From positions 124,001-188,000 of the forward strand of contig CANRAS010000001.1 of NCBI GenBank assembly GCA_947628655.1: DNA of 64,000 nt. Direction: 5' to 3'. The stretch is from an uncultured Clostridia bacterium (GTDB lineage Bacteria; Bacillota; Clostridia; Oscillospirales; Ruminococcaceae). Shown here piece by piece: positions 14,607 to 24,957 of this stretch; the first letter of the stretch is position 1; every line of letters starts with the position of its first letter. The translations under genes were made by a program, and so were the position numbers. The notes beneath the pieces were generated by a model. It was not told the origin of the DNA. It searched no databases and saw only the letters and a program-made list of their open reading frames with translations.

Positions 14607-17438
14607 TTATTTCGCCTTTAAAATTCTTTTAAGATACTGCCCCGTATAGGATTTCGGGTCGTCCGCTACTTGTTCGGGAGTACCTTTCGCTATCACTTCT
14701 CCGCCGTTGTCGCCGCCCTCGTAACCCATATCAATGATATAGTCCGCGGTTTTGATAACGTCAAGATTGTGTTCGATAACAAGCACTGTGTTTCCCGCGT
14801 CGGTCAGCCTTTGCAGAATGTCTATAAGTTTCTTCACATCAGCGGAATGAAGTCCTGTCGTCGGCTCGTCGAGAATATAAATCGTCTTTCCCGTTGAGCG
14901 TTTTGAAAGTTCCGCCGCGAGTTTAATGCGCTGAGCCTCGCCGCCCGAAAGGGTAGTGGAGCTTTGCCCTATCTTGATGTACCCTAATCCCACTTCTTCA
15001 AGAGTTTTCAGCTTGTTGTAAATGCGCGGGATATTCTCGAAAAACTCTACGCCCTCTGATACCGTCATATCAAGCACGTCATAGATGTTCTTTCCCTTGT
15101 ATTTCACTTCGAGAGTTTCGCGGTTGTAGCGGTGACCCTTGCACACCTCGCACGGCACGAAAATATCGGGCAGGAAGTGCATTTCTATTTTAATTATGCC
15201 GTCGCCCTCGCATGCCTCACAGCGCCCGCCCTTGACGTTGAACGAAAACCGCCCCGCCTTGTAGCCCCGCGTTTTCGCGTCGGTCGTCTGCGCGAACAGT
15301 TCCCGTATTTCGGTAAATACCCCCGTATAAGTCGCGGGATTTGAACGCGGAGTTCTCCCTATCGGCGATTGGTCAATCATAATCACCTTGTCGAGATGTT
15401 CAAGTCCTTTCATATCCTTAAACTTCCCCGCGCGGACGCGCCCCTTGTTCAGCTTGCCGAACAGGTGCTTGTAGATTATCTCGTTCACAAGCGAACTTTT
15501 CCCGCTCCCCGAAACTCCCGTAACGCAGGTGAACAGTCCGATAGGAATTTCAGCGTTTATGTTTTTTAAATTATTCTCCTGCGCACCAATAACTTTCAGC
15601 CACTTTTTACCAGCCTTTCGGCGCTTTTCGGGAACGGGTATCTTCAGCTTTCCGCTGAGATACTGCCCCGTTACCGACTTTTTGCATTTTAAAATACCGC
15701 CGACTTCTCCGCTGTAAATGACCTCTCCGCCGTGAACGCCCGCCGCAGGACCTATATCCACTATCCAGTCCGCCGCCCTCATCGTGTCCTCGTCGTGTTC
15801 AACTACGATCAGCGTATTTCCAAGGTCGCGGAGTTTTTTTAGCGTAGCGATAAGTTTATCGTTATCGCGCTGGTGCAGTCCTATAGACGGCTCGTCCAGA
15901 ATGTACAAAACGCCCGTCAGCGCACTTCCTATTTGAGTTGCAAGCCGTATGCGCTGACTTTCCCCGCCCGACAGCGTACCCGAACTTCTTGACAGCGTAA
16001 GATATTCAAGTCCGACGCTTTTAAGAAAGCCGAGCCTAGATTTTATTTCTTTCAGTATCTGCCCCGCAATCATCTTCTCGCGTTCGGAAAGCTCCAGCCC
16101 GTCGATAAATTCAAGCGCCTTTACAACGGACATTTCGGTAAATTCTATGATGTTAAGCCCCCCGACCGTAACCGCCAGAGCCGCGTCGTTCAGGCGTTTG
16201 CCGTGACACTTAGGACACGGAGAATCACTCATAAAATCTTCCAATGCGTCGTGGGAATACATAGCCGCGTTCCCCTCGTCGTAACGTCTTTGCATATTGT
16301 TTACAACGCCCTCAAACGGCGCGTAGAATTTCCCGCCGCCCTGATTTCGCGGACGTTTTATAAGCATTGCGTCGCCGTTTGTTCCGTAAAGAATTTCATT
16401 CACTGCCTTTTCGGGAAGTTCCTCGATCGGCTGTTCGACGGAAAATCCGTTCCGTTCGGCTAGTGCGTCAAAGTACATCGCCGCGATACTGCCCTCGTTA
16501 TAAGTCCACCCGTAGCCCTTTACAGCGCCGTCTTTTATCGAAAGTCCCGTGTTCGGAATGATAAGGTCGGGGTCAATTCGCCGATAACTTCCTATGCCCG
16601 TACATTCGGGACACGCGCCGAACGGGTTGTTGAACGAGAACATACGCGGTACAAGTTCCTCAACGGAAACGCCGTGTTCGGGGCAGGCGTAACTCTGCGA
16701 AAAGTGAAGTTCCTCGCCGTCGATAATATCAATGTAGATAAGCCCGCCCGTAAGCGTTCCCGCTGTTTCAATGCTTTCCGAAAGCCGGGATTTTATGCCG
16801 TCTTTAATTACAAGGCGGTCAACGATTATTTCCACGGAATGTTTGATGTTTTTTTCAAGCGATATTTTCTCTGATAAATCGTACGTTATCCCGTCAACTC
16901 TTACACGGGCAAATCCCGATTTCCGCGCGGACTCAAATTCCTTTTTGTATTCTCCTTTTTTGCCCCTTGCAATAGGCGCTAACACCTGAAACTTTGTCTT
17001 TTCGGGAAGTTCCAGAACGCGGTCTACAATCTCGTCAACCGTCTGCTGTTTAATTTCCCGCCCGCAGACAGGGCAGTGGGGAATACCTATCCGCGCATAC
17101 ATAAGGCGCAGATAGTCGTAAATCTCCGTTACCGTCCCGACGGTAGAGCGCGGGTTTTTGGACGTTGTTTTCTGGTCTATCGAAATAGCGGGGGAAAGCC
17201 CGTCTATGCTGTCCACATCGGGCTTTTCCATTTGCCCCAAGAACATTCGGGCGTATGAAGAAAGGCTTTCCATATAACGCCTCTGACCGTCGGCGAAAAT
17301 CGTATCAAACGCCAGCGACGATTTTCCCGAACCCGAAACACCCGTCAAAACCACGAGTTTATCGCGCGGGATAGTGACGCTTATATTCTTTAGATTATGT
17401 TCCCTTGCTCCCTTTATGATTATCTTATCATTTGCCAT
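14607..17438 (-). CDS. uvrA: Excinuclease ABC subunit UvrA
   Basis: 943 residues from the ATG at 17438 (AGGTG 6 nt upstream; a GTG three codons earlier is part of that site). Two ABC ATPase modules are present: Walker [16 protein letters not shown] near the N-terminus and [15 protein letters not shown] near residue 640. Signature motifs are [12 protein letters not shown] and [12 protein letters not shown]. Zinc-binding CPVC and CEACEGDG-type modules are also visible. UvrA dimers scan DNA for bulky lesions and load UvrB. It lies directly downstream of uvrB on the minus strand but also has a consensus promoter in the intergenic gap. Confidence 0.97.
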   Translation of the reverse strand: MANDKIIIKGAREHNLKNISVTIPRDKLVVLTGVSGSGKSSLAFDTIFADGQRRYMESLSSYARMFLGQMEKPDVDSIDGLSPAISIDQKTTSKNPRSTVGTVTEIYDYLRLMYARIGIPHCPVCGREIKQQTVDEIVDRVLELPEKTKFQVLAPIARGKKGEYKKEFESARKSGFARVRVDGITYDLSEKISLEKNIKHSVEIIVDRLVIKDGIKSRLSESIETAGTLTGGLIYIDIIDGEELHFSQSYACPEHGVSVEELVPRMFSFNNPFGACPECTGIGSYRRIDPDLIIPNTGLSIKDGAVKGYGWTYNEGSIAAMYFDALAERNGFSVEQPIEELPEKAVNEILYGTNGDAMLIKRPRNQGGGKFYAPFEGVVNNMQRRYDEGNAAMYSHDALEDFMSDSPCPKCHGKRLNDAALAVTVGGLNIIEFTEMSVVKALEFIDGLELSEREKMIAGQILKEIKSRLGFLKSVGLEYLTLSRSSGTLSGGESQRIRLATQIGSALTGVLYILDEPSIGLHQRDNDKLIATLKKLRDLGNTLIVVEHDEDTMRAADWIVDIGPAAGVHGGEVIYSGEVGGILKCKKSVTGQYLSGKLKIPVPEKRRKAGKKWLKVIGAQENNLKNINAEIPIGLFTCVTGVSGSGKSSLVNEIIYKHLFGKLNKGRVRAGKFKDMKGLEHLDKVIMIDQSPIGRTPRSNPATYTGVFTEIRELFAQTTDAKTRGYKAGRFSFNVKGGRCEACEGDGIIKIEMHFLPDIFVPCEVCKGHRYNRETLEVKYKGKNIYDVLDMTVSEGVEFFENIPRIYNKLKTLEEVGLGYIKIGQSSTTLSGGEAQRIKLAAELSKRSTGKTIYILDEPTTGLHSADVKKLIDILQRLTDAGNTVLVIEHNLDVIKTADYIIDMGYEGGDNGGEVIAKGTPEQVADDPKSYTGQYLKRILKAK

Positions 17439-17480
17439 TGTCTGCACCTGCTTTAAAATTTTTTTAAAGTTACCAAATTC

Positions 17481-17509
17481 ATTATATCACATCAAAGTGA
17501 ATTTGTCAA
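17481..17509 (-). promoter_or_regulatory. Sigma-A promoter of uvrA
   Basis: Minus strand TTGACA (17509-17504), 17 bp, TATAAT (17486-17481), both perfect. No convincing LexA/DinR box (CGAACRNRYGTTYC-like) is seen next to it. Confidence 0.85.
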
Positions 17510-17513
17510 CAGC

Positions 17514-19487
17514 TTATTCCTGTAACTCCTTTATCCTGTCACGCAGATACGCCGCGTGTTCAAAGTCAAGCAGTTTCGCGGCTTTCTTCATCTCGACGGT
17601 ATAACGCGCGATAAGCTGTTCGCGTTCACGGCGCGGCATTTTTCTGATTTCGGACTTAGAGTGTTTCTTTGTTTCTTTCTTCGTAATTTCCAGAACGTCC
17701 CGCACCTCTTTGATGATAGTTTTCGGGGTAATGCCGTGTTCCGCGTTGTATTTCTGCTGAATTTCCCGCCGTCTTTGCGTTTCAACTATCGCATACTCCA
17801 TAGAGCCTGTCACCTCGTCGGCGTACATAATAACCGTGCCTTCCGCGTTGCGGGCGGCGCGTCCTATCGTCTGCACAAGCGACGTTTCCGAGCGCAGAAA
17901 GCCCTCCTTGTCCGCGTCGAGTATAGCAACCAGCGACACTTCGGGAATATCCAGCCCCTCGCGCAGTAAGTTTATTCCGACAAGTACGTCAAATTCTCCC
18001 TCGCGCAGGTCGCGGATTATTTCCATACGTTCGATAGTGTCAATATCGTGGTGCATATACCGCACCTTTATCCCCGCTTTGTCAAGAAATTCCGTTAAAT
18101 CCTCCGCCATTTTCTTCGTGAGCGTAGTCACAAGAACGCGCTGTTTTTTCTCCACGCGGGCGTTAATCTCGGAGATAAGATCCTCGATTTGCCCGTCTGT
18201 CGGTTTTACGATAATTTCGGGGTCAAGAAGTCCCGTCGGGCGAATAATCTGCTCCACGATCTGCGTAGAGCGTTCTTTCTCAAAATCCCCCGGCGTTGCC
18301 GAAACAAACACCGCCTGCGGTATCTTCTTATAAAATTCCTCAAAACTCAGCGGTCTGTTGTCATAAGCGCACGGCAGACGAAAACCGTAATCGACAAGGT
18401 TTTTCTTCCGCGCAACGTCCCCGCCGTACATTCCGCGCACCTGCGGTAAAGTAACGTGGCTTTCGTCCACCATAAGCAGAAAATCATCGGGGAAGTGGTC
18501 GATAAGCGTAATCGGCGTACTTCCGGGAGGTCGCCGCGCAAGTACGCGCGAATAGTTTTCAATGCCCTTGCACGTGCCTATCTCGCGGAGCATTTCCATA
18601 TCGTAGCGCGTGCGCTGTTCAATGCGCTGTGCCTCAACGAGTTTGTTGCTGTCCTTAAAGAATTTTATGCGTTCTTCAAGTTCTTCTTCGAGTTCGGCTA
18701 ATGCATCCTCCATTTTATCGCGCCCTATGATGTAGTGCGACGCGGGGAAAATCATCGCGTGAAGAAGAGTTGCGCGGGTATTTCCCGTCACAACCTCAAA
18801 TTCGCTTATGCGGTCTATTTCATCGCCGAAAAACTCAACGCGCACCGCCGCGTCGTTCGTACTGCCCGCGGGGTAAATCTCAAGCGTATCGCCCTTAACG
18901 CGGAACTTATTGCGGATAAAATTCAGTTCGTTGCGTTCGTATTGCATTTCAACAAGCCGTTTTATCACTTCCTCGCGGGAAATCTCCTGCCCTTGCCTTA
19001 AAGAAAGCGTATTACATCTGTAATCGTCGGGCGAACCTAACGAGTAAATGCACGAAACGGACGATACAATGATAACATCTCGCCTTTCCGCAAGCGACGC
19101 CGTAGCGGAGTGGCGCAGTCTGTCTATCTCGTCGTTTATAGCGCTGTCCTTTTCGATATACGCGTCTGTCGAGGGAATATACGCCTCGGGCTGATAATAG
19201 TCGTAGTAGCTTACGAAAAACTCGACGGCGTTGTTCGGGAAGAACTCCCGAAACTCACTGCAAAGCTGCGCCGCAAGCGTCTTGTTGTGAGCCAGAACAA
19301 GCGTCGGCTTGTTGACGTTCGCTATTATGTTCGCCATTGTGAACGTCTTTCCCGAACCCGTAACTCCGAGCAGAGTTTGCTCCTTATCGCCCCTTAACAC
19401 CCCGTCGGACAGCGCCTTTATAGCCTCGGGCTGGTCGCCCGTCGGCTTGTATTCGGAATGAAGTTCAAATTTATTAGGATAATCCAT
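17514..19487 (-). CDS. uvrB: Excinuclease ABC subunit UvrB
   Basis: 657 residues from the ATG at 19487, preceded by AAGGGCGGG; in-frame codons further upstream fall in a hairpin region and are not conserved-looking. The helicase-like motifs are all visible: [13 protein letters not shown] (Walker A), the beta-hairpin around [18 protein letters not shown] (DEAD-like), and motif [13 protein letters not shown]-terminal UVR domain ([17 protein letters not shown]) binds UvrC. UvrB verifies damage, holds the pre-incision complex and recruits UvrC. uvrA follows after 75 bp. No uvrC is in the window. Confidence 0.97.
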   Translation of the reverse strand: MDYPNKFELHSEYKPTGDQPEAIKALSDGVLRGDKEQTLLGVTGSGKTFTMANIIANVNKPTLVLAHNKTLAAQLCSEFREFFPNNAVEFFVSYYDYYQPEAYIPSTDAYIEKDSAINDEIDRLRHSATASLAERRDVIIVSSVSCIYSLGSPDDYRCNTLSLRQGQEISREEVIKRLVEMQYERNELNFIRNKFRVKGDTLEIYPAGSTNDAAVRVEFFGDEIDRISEFEVVTGNTRATLLHAMIFPASHYIIGRDKMEDALAELEEELEERIKFFKDSNKLVEAQRIEQRTRYDMEMLREIGTCKGIENYSRVLARRPPGSTPITLIDHFPDDFLLMVDESHVTLPQVRGMYGGDVARKKNLVDYGFRLPCAYDNRPLSFEEFYKKIPQAVFVSATPGDFEKERSTQIVEQIIRPTGLLDPEIIVKPTDGQIEDLISEINARVEKKQRVLVTTLTKKMAEDLTEFLDKAGIKVRYMHHDIDTIERMEIIRDLREGEFDVLVGINLLREGLDIPEVSLVAILDADKEGFLRSETSLVQTIGRAARNAEGTVIMYADEVTGSMEYAIVETQRRREIQQKYNAEHGITPKTIIKEVRDVLEITKKETKKHSKSEIRKMPRREREQLIARYTVEMKKAAKLLDFEHAAYLRDRIKELQE

Positions 19488-19540
19488 AAATCCCGCCCTT
19501 TCAGCAGTATATTTCCCGATTTCTGTACGGATAAACTTTC

Positions 19541-19562
19541 CGCCTGCTTGTCCGTCGGCAGG
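19541..19562 (-). other. Small hairpin upstream of uvrB
   Basis: GCCTGC and GCAGGC pair around a 10-nt loop, within the uvrB leader. It has no T tract and could be leader structure or a remnant repeat. Confidence 0.4.
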
Positions 19563-19568
19563 CAAACA

Positions 19569-19625
19569 TAAAAAGTGCGATACCCGCAGGGAAACCTAAA
19601 TTTCCGACGAGTATCACATCTTTTT
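19569..19625 (-). terminator. Terminator of pduL
   Basis: On the minus strand GTGATACTCGTCGG pairs imperfectly with the later CTGCGGGTATCGCAC, and TTTTTA follows. It separates pduL from uvrB. Confidence 0.75.
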
Positions 19626-19647
19626 ATTTTCCTGCGAAAATTTCACA

Positions 19648-20226
19648 TTAAAGCGATTTAAGGATTTCGCCCATCATACCGGGCGTCGCGCTTATTGCGT
19701 TGGATTCGTCCGTGTCAATGTGCATAGCGTCGGCGAAATTCTCGCTTACTCTTACGACAACATCGCCCAAAACCGCCGTTCTGCCGTTTGTATTGCACTT
19801 AACCCAAACGATGTCCTTGTTTTTAAGACCAAGGCTGTCCGCTGTCGCGGGGGTAAGGTGAATGTGGCGTTTCGCAACGATAACGCCCTCTTTAATAGTT
19901 ACCTCGCCCGCAGGACCTTTGAGCGTACATCCGGGAGTTCCCGCAACGTCGCCGCTTTCGCGGATAACAATGTCAAGCCCGATAGAACGCGCGTCAGTAG
20001 CGGACAGTTCCACCTGATTGAGGTTTCTGCACGGACCTAAGATAGATACGTTCGCAAGTTCCTTTTTAGGACCTACAACGGTAACTCTCTGTTCGCTTGC
20101 GAACTGACCCGGCTGTGACAGGTCTTTCTTCTTCGTAAGTTCCGCGCCCTTGCCGAAAAGTATCTCAAGGGTTTCCTGCGTAACGTGAATGTGCCTTGCC
20201 GATGTTTCAATAAGTACTTCTGCCAT
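19648..20226 (-). CDS. pduL: Phosphate propanoyltransferase/phosphotransacetylase PduL
   Basis: 192 residues with GGAGGAG upstream of the ATG. The two-domain beta-barrel family is marked by ARHIHVTQE near residue 9 and KRHIHLTPA near 119, each supplying zinc-binding His residues, and by GPCRNLNQVELS with the conserved Arg used for phosphate. PduL converts acyl-CoA and phosphate to acyl phosphate and CoA and is unrelated to Pta. No microcompartment shell genes or encapsulation-type N-terminal extension are present, so it most likely serves as the cytosolic acetate-forming phosphotransacetylase. It is divergent from the Fur/Zur operon. Confidence 0.93.
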   Translation of the reverse strand: MAEVLIETSARHIHVTQETLEILFGKGAELTKKKDLSQPGQFASEQRVTVVGPKKELANVSILGPCRNLNQVELSATDARSIGLDIVIRESGDVAGTPGCTLKGPAGEVTIKEGVIVAKRHIHLTPATADSLGLKNKDIVWVKCNTNGRTAVLGDVVVRVSENFADAMHIDTDESNAISATPGMMGEILKSL

Positions 20227-20272
20227 ATTAATCTCCTCCGAATTTCAGGGCATACCCTGTATTTACTATTTA

Positions 20273-20301
20273 ATTATACTACACTTTGAAAAAAAAATCA
20301 A
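20273..20301 (-). promoter_or_regulatory. Sigma-A promoter of pduL
   Basis: Minus strand TTGATT (20301-20296), 17 bp, TATAAT (20278-20273). Its -35 is the mirror image of the -35 of the divergent regulator promoter. Confidence 0.75.
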
Positions 20302-20310
20302 TAAAAACTA

Positions 20311-20339
20311 TTGATTTTTTCAAAAAAATATGTTATAAT
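20311..20339 (+). promoter_or_regulatory. Sigma-A promoter of the Fur/Zur-znuABC operon
   Basis: TTGATT (20311-20316), 17 bp, TATAAT (20334-20339) with TGT before the -10. It is overlapped downstream by a Fur-box-like operator. Confidence 0.8.
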
Positions 20340-20341
20340 TT

Positions 20342-20360
20342 GAAAATGATAGTCAATATC
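20342..20360 (+). promoter_or_regulatory. Fur/Zur-box-like operator
   Basis: The 19 bases GAAAATGATAGTCAATATC match the classical Fur-box consensus at 16 positions. They begin three bases after the -10, covering the predicted transcription start, so binding would block the operon. This points to metal-dependent autorepression. Confidence 0.65.
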
Positions 20361-20392
20361 AAATCTGCTCGGCTTTCAAACGGGAGGAACAA

Positions 20393-20794
20393 ATGGGCGA
20401 TAACGGTTATAAAACGAAACAGCGCGATGAAATCATCGAGTTTTTCAATTCTCACCGCGGTAAATGCTACACCGCCAAGGATATTATAAGGAGCGGTGAA
20501 GTAAGTTCGGGCGAGGCTACTGTCTACAGAACATTGTCAAAGCTGGCGGTTCAAGGCATATTAAAGCGGTTTACGGACGGCGACGCGTCGTGCTATCAGC
20601 TTAATGAAAGCGAGGAGTGTTCAAGGCACTTTCACTTAAAATGCGAAAACTGCGGAAAACTTATTCATATGGACTGCACGTTTATGGCGGATTTAAGCCG
20701 TCATATAGAGCAGAGCCACAGTTTCTATGTGGACATCGGCAAAACCGTCATTTACGGTATTTGCGGCGAATGCAGGGAGCGTGACAATGCGTAA
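20393..20794 (+). CDS. Fur-family metal-responsive repressor (Zur-like by context)
   Basis: 133 residues. The N-terminal winged helix includes SGEATVYRTLSKLAVQGILKR, the recognition region of Fur proteins. The C-terminal domain has HFHLKCENCGKLIHMDC and YGICGECRE, giving two CxxC pairs for the structural zinc and the His/Cys regulatory site. Fur-family dimers bind operator palindromes when loaded with metal. Because the next three genes are a zinc-type ABC importer, a zinc-sensing Zur role is more likely than iron sensing, but this is inference. It starts at the ATG at 20393 with GGGAGG upstream, and its 3' end overlaps the binding-protein gene by 8 nt. Confidence 0.85.
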   Translation: MGDNGYKTKQRDEIIEFFNSHRGKCYTAKDIIRSGEVSSGEATVYRTLSKLAVQGILKRFTDGDASCYQLNESEECSRHFHLKCENCGKLIHMDCTFMADLSRHIEQSHSFYVDIGKTVIYGICGECRERDNA

Positions 20795-21737
20795 GAAGTT
20801 TTTCGCGCTGATTTTGGGAGTAATTGAGCTGGCGGTAATTTTCCTTTGCGGTTGCTCAAGCGGGGAACATTCGGACGGCAGACTGAAAATCGTGACGACG
20901 ATATTTCCCGCATATGATTTCGCACGGCAGGTGTTCGGCGATAAAGCGGACGTTGTTATGCTGTTAAAGCCGGGGCAGGAAAGCCACAGTTACGACCCCA
21001 CAGCGCGCGATATAGTGAAGATAGACAGTTGTGATTTATTTATCTATAACGGCGGGGAATCCGATGTGTGGGTCGATAACGTGCTGAAATCCGCCGACGA
21101 GGTGAACGCGCTTAAAATGATGAACTTAGCACAGCCCGTCGAGGAAGAGCCTGTCGGCGATGAACACGAAGAACACGGCGAACACAACGAACATTCCGAA
21201 AGCACGGAATACGACGAGCATATCTGGACTTCCCCGAAAAACGCCGCGCTGATAGTCGACGGCATAAAGCGCGAGGCGATAAGGCTTGACAGCGCAAATT
21301 CAGCGTATTACGAGGAAAACGCCGATCGGTATATTGAAAAAATCCTTGATCTGGACAGCCGTTTTGAGGAACTCCTCCGAGCGGAACGGCGCAGTTTCGT
21401 GTTCGGCGACCGCTTTCCGCTGTTGTATTTCTTTAGGGAATATAATCTAAGCTATTACGCCGCGTTCCCCGGCTGCGGCGCGGAAACAGAACCGTCCGCG
21501 CACACTATTGCGTTTCTCACGGAAAAACTCGCGCAGGACGATACGGTAAACGCGGTGTTCTGCATAGAACTTTCGGGACGCAAACTCGCCGAAACGCTGG
21601 CAAATGAAAACGCCCTGCCCGTTTTGGAGTTTCACGCCTGCCACAATATATCGGCAGAAGATTTCGCGGCAGGGGAAAGCTATGTATCTCTTATGGAGCG
21701 CAATTACAGTATGCTTGAAACCGCGCTTAATAACTAA
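20787..21737 (+). CDS. Zinc ABC transporter substrate-binding lipoprotein (ZnuA/AdcA-like)
   Basis: 316 residues from the ATG at 20787 (AGGGAG upstream, overlapping the regulator gene). The signal ends in lipobox CGCS. The cluster A-I fold is recognised by VTTIFPAYDFARQVFGD, then LLKPGQESHSYDPT (first His ligand). A His/Glu-rich loop at about 123-150 (repeated HEEHGEHNEH units) is typical of zinc rather than manganese receptors. DEHIWTSPKNAALIVDGI contributes a further His. It captures Zn outside the membrane for the permease encoded two genes downstream. The histidine-rich loop and the Fur-type regulator make zinc the probable ligand. Confidence 0.88.
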   Translation: MRKKFFALILGVIELAVIFLCGCSSGEHSDGRLKIVTTIFPAYDFARQVFGDKADVVMLLKPGQESHSYDPTARDIVKIDSCDLFIYNGGESDVWVDNVLKSADEVNALKMMNLAQPVEEEPVGDEHEEHGEHNEHSESTEYDEHIWTSPKNAALIVDGIKREAIRLDSANSAYYEENADRYIEKILDLDSRFEELLRAERRSFVFGDRFPLLYFFREYNLSYYAAFPGCGAETEPSAHTIAFLTEKLAQDDTVNAVFCIELSGRKLAETLANENALPVLEFHACHNISAEDFAAGESYVSLMERNYSMLETALNN

Positions 21738-21752
21738 TAAGGAAAAAATAAT

Positions 21753-22478
21753 ATGGCACTTATAAAAACCGAAAACCTAACGCTGTCATATGAAAATATG
21801 ACGGTAATAGAAAACCTCAGCTTTGAAATTAAAAGCGGGGATTACGTCTGCATTGTAGGAGAAAACGGTTCGGGCAAGAGTACGCTTGTAAAAGCCCTGT
21901 TAGGCTTGAAAAAGCCCGAAAGCGGTACAATAGAACTGTCCGACGGATTAAAGCAAAACGAGATAGGCTATCTGCCCCAGCAAACCGACGCACAGCGCGA
22001 TTTTCCCGCGAGCGTCTTTGAGGTGGTTATTTCGGGCTGTCTTAATTCGCGCGGAGTGCGCCCGTTTTATTCGGCAAGGGAAAAGAAAACCGCGCTCGAT
22101 AATATAGAAATGCTCGGCATATCGGAGCTGAAAAACCGCAGTTACCGCGAACTTTCGGGCGGACAGCAGCAGCGCGTGCTTTTGGCGAGAGCGCTCTGCG
22201 CTACGAAAAAACTGCTCCTGCTTGACGAACCCGTAACGGGTCTTGACCCAATGGTGACTTCGGAACTTTACGAGATAATCGAAAGGATAAACAAAAGCGG
22301 CGTTACTGTCGTAATGGTAACGCACGATATGCAGTCGGCGCTGAAATACGCGTCGCATACGCTGTGCCTTACCGAAAGAGAGAGTTTTTTCGGCACGACC
22401 GAGGAGTTTTTACAGAGCGATATGTCAAACTTCCTCAAAAACGGCGAAAACGGCGAAAGGAGCGGGGAAGATGATTGA
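21753..22478 (+). CDS. Zinc/manganese ABC transporter ATP-binding protein (ZnuC-like)
   Basis: 241 residues, 15 bp after the receptor gene. It has Walker A GENGSGKSTLVKALLG, Q-loop near YLPQQTDAQ, signature LSGGQQQRVLLARAL, Walker B LLLDEPVTGLD and switch His in VTHD. It energises metal import with the membrane subunit encoded next, whose start lies within its last codons (8-nt overlap), so the two are translationally coupled. Confidence 0.93.
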   Translation: MALIKTENLTLSYENMTVIENLSFEIKSGDYVCIVGENGSGKSTLVKALLGLKKPESGTIELSDGLKQNEIGYLPQQTDAQRDFPASVFEVVISGCLNSRGVRPFYSAREKKTALDNIEMLGISELKNRSYRELSGGQQQRVLLARALCATKKLLLLDEPVTGLDPMVTSELYEIIERINKSGVTVVMVTHDMQSALKYASHTLCLTERESFFGTTEEFLQSDMSNFLKNGENGERSGEDD

Positions 22479-23286
22479 GATAATACGCGAGATGTTTTCC
22501 GCGCCTATTTTGGTTCGCGCGCTGATTGTCGGAATACTCGTATCCCTCTGCGCCGCGCTTTTGGGCGTAAGCCTTGTACTAAAACGCTATGCGATGATAG
22601 GCGACGGCTTGTCGCACGTCGGTTTCGGAGCGCTCGCGGTCGCGACTGTTGCTAATCTAGCGCCCATTGCCGTGGCAATACCCGTCGTGATACTCGCGGC
22701 GTTCCTGCTTTTGCGGTTATCGTCAAACAGCAGAATAAAGGGCGATTCCGCTATAGCCTTGATTTCAACGGGCGCACTCGCCGTCGGAGTAATGGCGGTT
22801 TCGATGTCAAAGGGCGCGAACGTTGATTTAAACAGTTATCTGTTCGGCAGTATAATCTCCGTCAGCCGCGGCGATGTCGCGGTAAGCGTAATACTCGCGC
22901 TTGCGGTTATATTTATGTTTGTGTTTTTCTATACGAAAATATTCGCGATAACGTTTGACGAGAGTTTCGCGAAAGCGACGGGCACGAACGTTTCTCTTTA
23001 CAATATGCTGATAGCCCTGCTGACCGCCGTCACAATCGTTATCGGTATGCGCCTTATGGGAAGTCTGCTTATATCGAGCCTTATTATCTTCCCCGCGCTG
23101 TCCTCAATGCGCATTTTCAAGAGTTTCAAAAGCGTAACGATATGTTCCGCCGTGATTTCCGTTGCGACGTTCATAATCGGAATGATAATATCCTACGCGT
23201 TGGACACTCCGTGCGGAGCAAGCATAGTCTGCGTAAATATCGCGGCGTTCTCGGTGTTCAGCGCTTTAAGGGCAATAAAGAAATAA
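22471..23286 (+). CDS. Zinc/manganese ABC transporter permease (ZnuB-like)
   Basis: 271 residues with about eight membrane helices. The family signature DGLSHVGFGALAVA lies in the second third of the N-terminal half, and GMRLMGSLLISSLIIFPALSSM marks the coupling-helix region of the ABC-3 family. It forms the membrane channel for the receptor and ATPase encoded upstream. It is the last gene of the operon and is followed within 5 bp by a strong hairpin. Confidence 0.93.
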   Translation: MIEIIREMFSAPILVRALIVGILVSLCAALLGVSLVLKRYAMIGDGLSHVGFGALAVATVANLAPIAVAIPVVILAAFLLLRLSSNSRIKGDSAIALISTGALAVGVMAVSMSKGANVDLNSYLFGSIISVSRGDVAVSVILALAVIFMFVFFYTKIFAITFDESFAKATGTNVSLYNMLIALLTAVTIVIGMRLMGSLLISSLIIFPALSSMRIFKSFKSVTICSAVISVATFIIGMIISYALDTPCGASIVCVNIAAFSVFSALRAIKK

Positions 23287-23290
23287 AAAC

Positions 23291-23318
23291 AGCGCGTTAT
23301 CACGGATAACGCGCTAAA
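23291..23318. terminator. Bidirectional terminator between znuB and cls
   Basis: AGCGCGTTATC, ACG, GATAACGCGCT (23291-23315) with A-rich and T-rich flanks on either side. Confidence 0.9.
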
Positions 23319-23321
23319 ATT

Positions 23322-24896
23322 TTACATAAGCGGTGCGAACAGCCTTAAAATTGACCGCCCCAATCTCCGCAGAGGGTGGACTTTCAAACAGTCCTCATAC
23401 GTCACTTCCTCGCAGACCTCCAGCGTTTTCAGAAAGTCTTTCTTCACATCAAGCAGACAGTCGGTCTTGTACATATAAGTTCCGCACTCAAAGTGAAGAT
23501 ACAAACTTCTGTAGTCAAGGTTTATCGTTCCGACAACGCCGACCTTATCATCGGAAACAAAATTCTTCGCGTGAATAAACCCCGGCGTATATTCATAAAT
23601 CTTCACTCCGCATTTTGTCAGCTGTTTATAATACGACCGCGAAACCGCGAGGACATACCATTTGTCGGGTATATGCGGTGTGATTATCCTCACGTCCACA
23701 CCGCTTTTCGCGGCAATCGTCAGCGCCGCGCTCATTTCATCGGTAATAACCAGATACGGCGTTGTGATGTAAACATAATCGAGCGCGTTGTTTATTATGC
23801 TGAGATAAGTGTTCTCGCCGACGGATTCCTTGTCAAGCGGGCTGTCGGTATACGGGATAACAAACCCGTGCGCCCCCTGATACGGCTCTATATCCTCACG
23901 GCGCGGCATAAACTTGTCGCAGTCGTGCGGTTTGTTGATGTTCAGATAATTCCACATTGTAAGGAACATCATCGTAAAACTCCAAACCGCCTCGCCCTTT
24001 ACCATAACAGCCGTGTCTTTCCAGTGACCGTACTTTTCGATTTCGTTGATATATTCATCGGCGAGGTTGATACCGCCGTTAAACGCCGTGTGTCCGTCGA
24101 TAACAAGTATCTTGCGGTGGTCGCGGTTGTTCATTCGCGCCGCCCAGAACGGGTGGAACTTGTTGAATATCATACATTTCAGCCCCAGCGACTGCAAGTA
24201 CTCGTTGTACTTATAAGGCAACGTCCTAAGACAGCCGATGTCGTCATAAACTATCCGCACATCAACGCCGTCCTTCGCCTTGCGTACGAGTATATCAAGC
24301 ACGGTATTCCACATCTTGCCTTCTTCTATTATGAAGTATTCAAGGAAGATAAACCGCTCCGCTTTTTCAAGTTCTCTGCACAAAGTTTCAAACTTCGCCT
24401 CTCCGCTCGGAAAGTAAGTTACTTCGGAGTTCGCGTAAATCGGATAACCGCCGAAATTATACAGATACTGCGACAGTTTCATTACATTGCGTTCTTCCAC
24501 ATCGTCGTTTATTTCTTTGAGTTTTTCAAGCGCTTTCGCGTCCTGCGTGAGCAGGAGTTTTTCTTCCTCGTTAAACTTATTCATCTTCCTGCGCAGTCTG
24601 TTGCCCGAATTTCCGCTGCCAAAGCAAAGATAAAGCATAATCCCGAAAATCGGCACAATCAGTATAAGCAGCATCCACGAAGTCCGATAAGTCGGGTGCT
24701 TGTCCGAATTCAGCAATGCGAACACAATAAGTATAGACGCGATATTAAATATTATCGACGAGTAAGAAAAAGAAGTTCCGAGCGTCCAGAAAAAGTAAAT
24801 CAGGTACGCGAGCTGAATAAGTATGCCGATTATACAAATCGACATTCTGTTAAACAAGCGTCTGTTCGCCCTGTAAATTTTCGGATATATCTTCAT
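23322..24896 (-). CDS. cls: Cardiolipin synthase (phospholipase D type)
   Basis: 524 residues. Two N-terminal membrane helices (about 15-60) precede a cytoplasmic-face catalytic region with two HKD motifs: HRKILVIDGHTAFNGG near residue 258, in which the usual Lys spacing HxK is kept, and HAKNFVSDD near residue 441. PLD-type cardiolipin synthases join two phosphatidylglycerol molecules. The segment SWMLLILIVPIFGIMLYLCFG is the characteristic second membrane hairpin. It appears monocistronic, converging on znuB with a shared terminator. A long open frame on the opposite strand is a compositional shadow. Confidence 0.93.
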   Translation of the reverse strand: MKIYPKIYRANRRLFNRMSICIIGILIQLAYLIYFFWTLGTSFSYSSIIFNIASILIVFALLNSDKHPTYRTSWMLLILIVPIFGIMLYLCFGSGNSGNRLRRKMNKFNEEEKLLLTQDAKALEKLKEINDDVEERNVMKLSQYLYNFGGYPIYANSEVTYFPSGEAKFETLCRELEKAERFIFLEYFIIEEGKMWNTVLDILVRKAKDGVDVRIVYDDIGCLRTLPYKYNEYLQSLGLKCMIFNKFHPFWAARMNNRDHRKILVIDGHTAFNGGINLADEYINEIEKYGHWKDTAVMVKGEAVWSFTMMFLTMWNYLNINKPHDCDKFMPRREDIEPYQGAHGFVIPYTDSPLDKESVGENTYLSIINNALDYVYITTPYLVITDEMSAALTIAAKSGVDVRIITPHIPDKWYVLAVSRSYYKQLTKCGVKIYEYTPGFIHAKNFVSDDKVGVVGTINLDYRSLYLHFECGTYMYKTDCLLDVKKDFLKTLEVCEEVTYEDCLKVHPLRRLGRSILRLFAPLM

Positions 24897-24924
24897 AAAA
24901 AACGTCCTTTATTTTCACAAAATG

Positions 24925-24957
24925 AAAAGGGGAGAAGTGCGCACACCCTGCCCCTTA
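24925..24957 (-). terminator. Terminator of the yabP-yabQ-divIC unit
   Basis: Minus strand AAGGGG and CCCCTT pair around a GC-rich centre, followed by TTCATTTT. It lies 45 bp beyond the divIC stop. Confidence 0.7.

Noticed and set aside
17481-17513. SOS (LexA) box at uvrA
   Set aside because: No sequence close to a Gram-positive LexA consensus overlaps the promoter.
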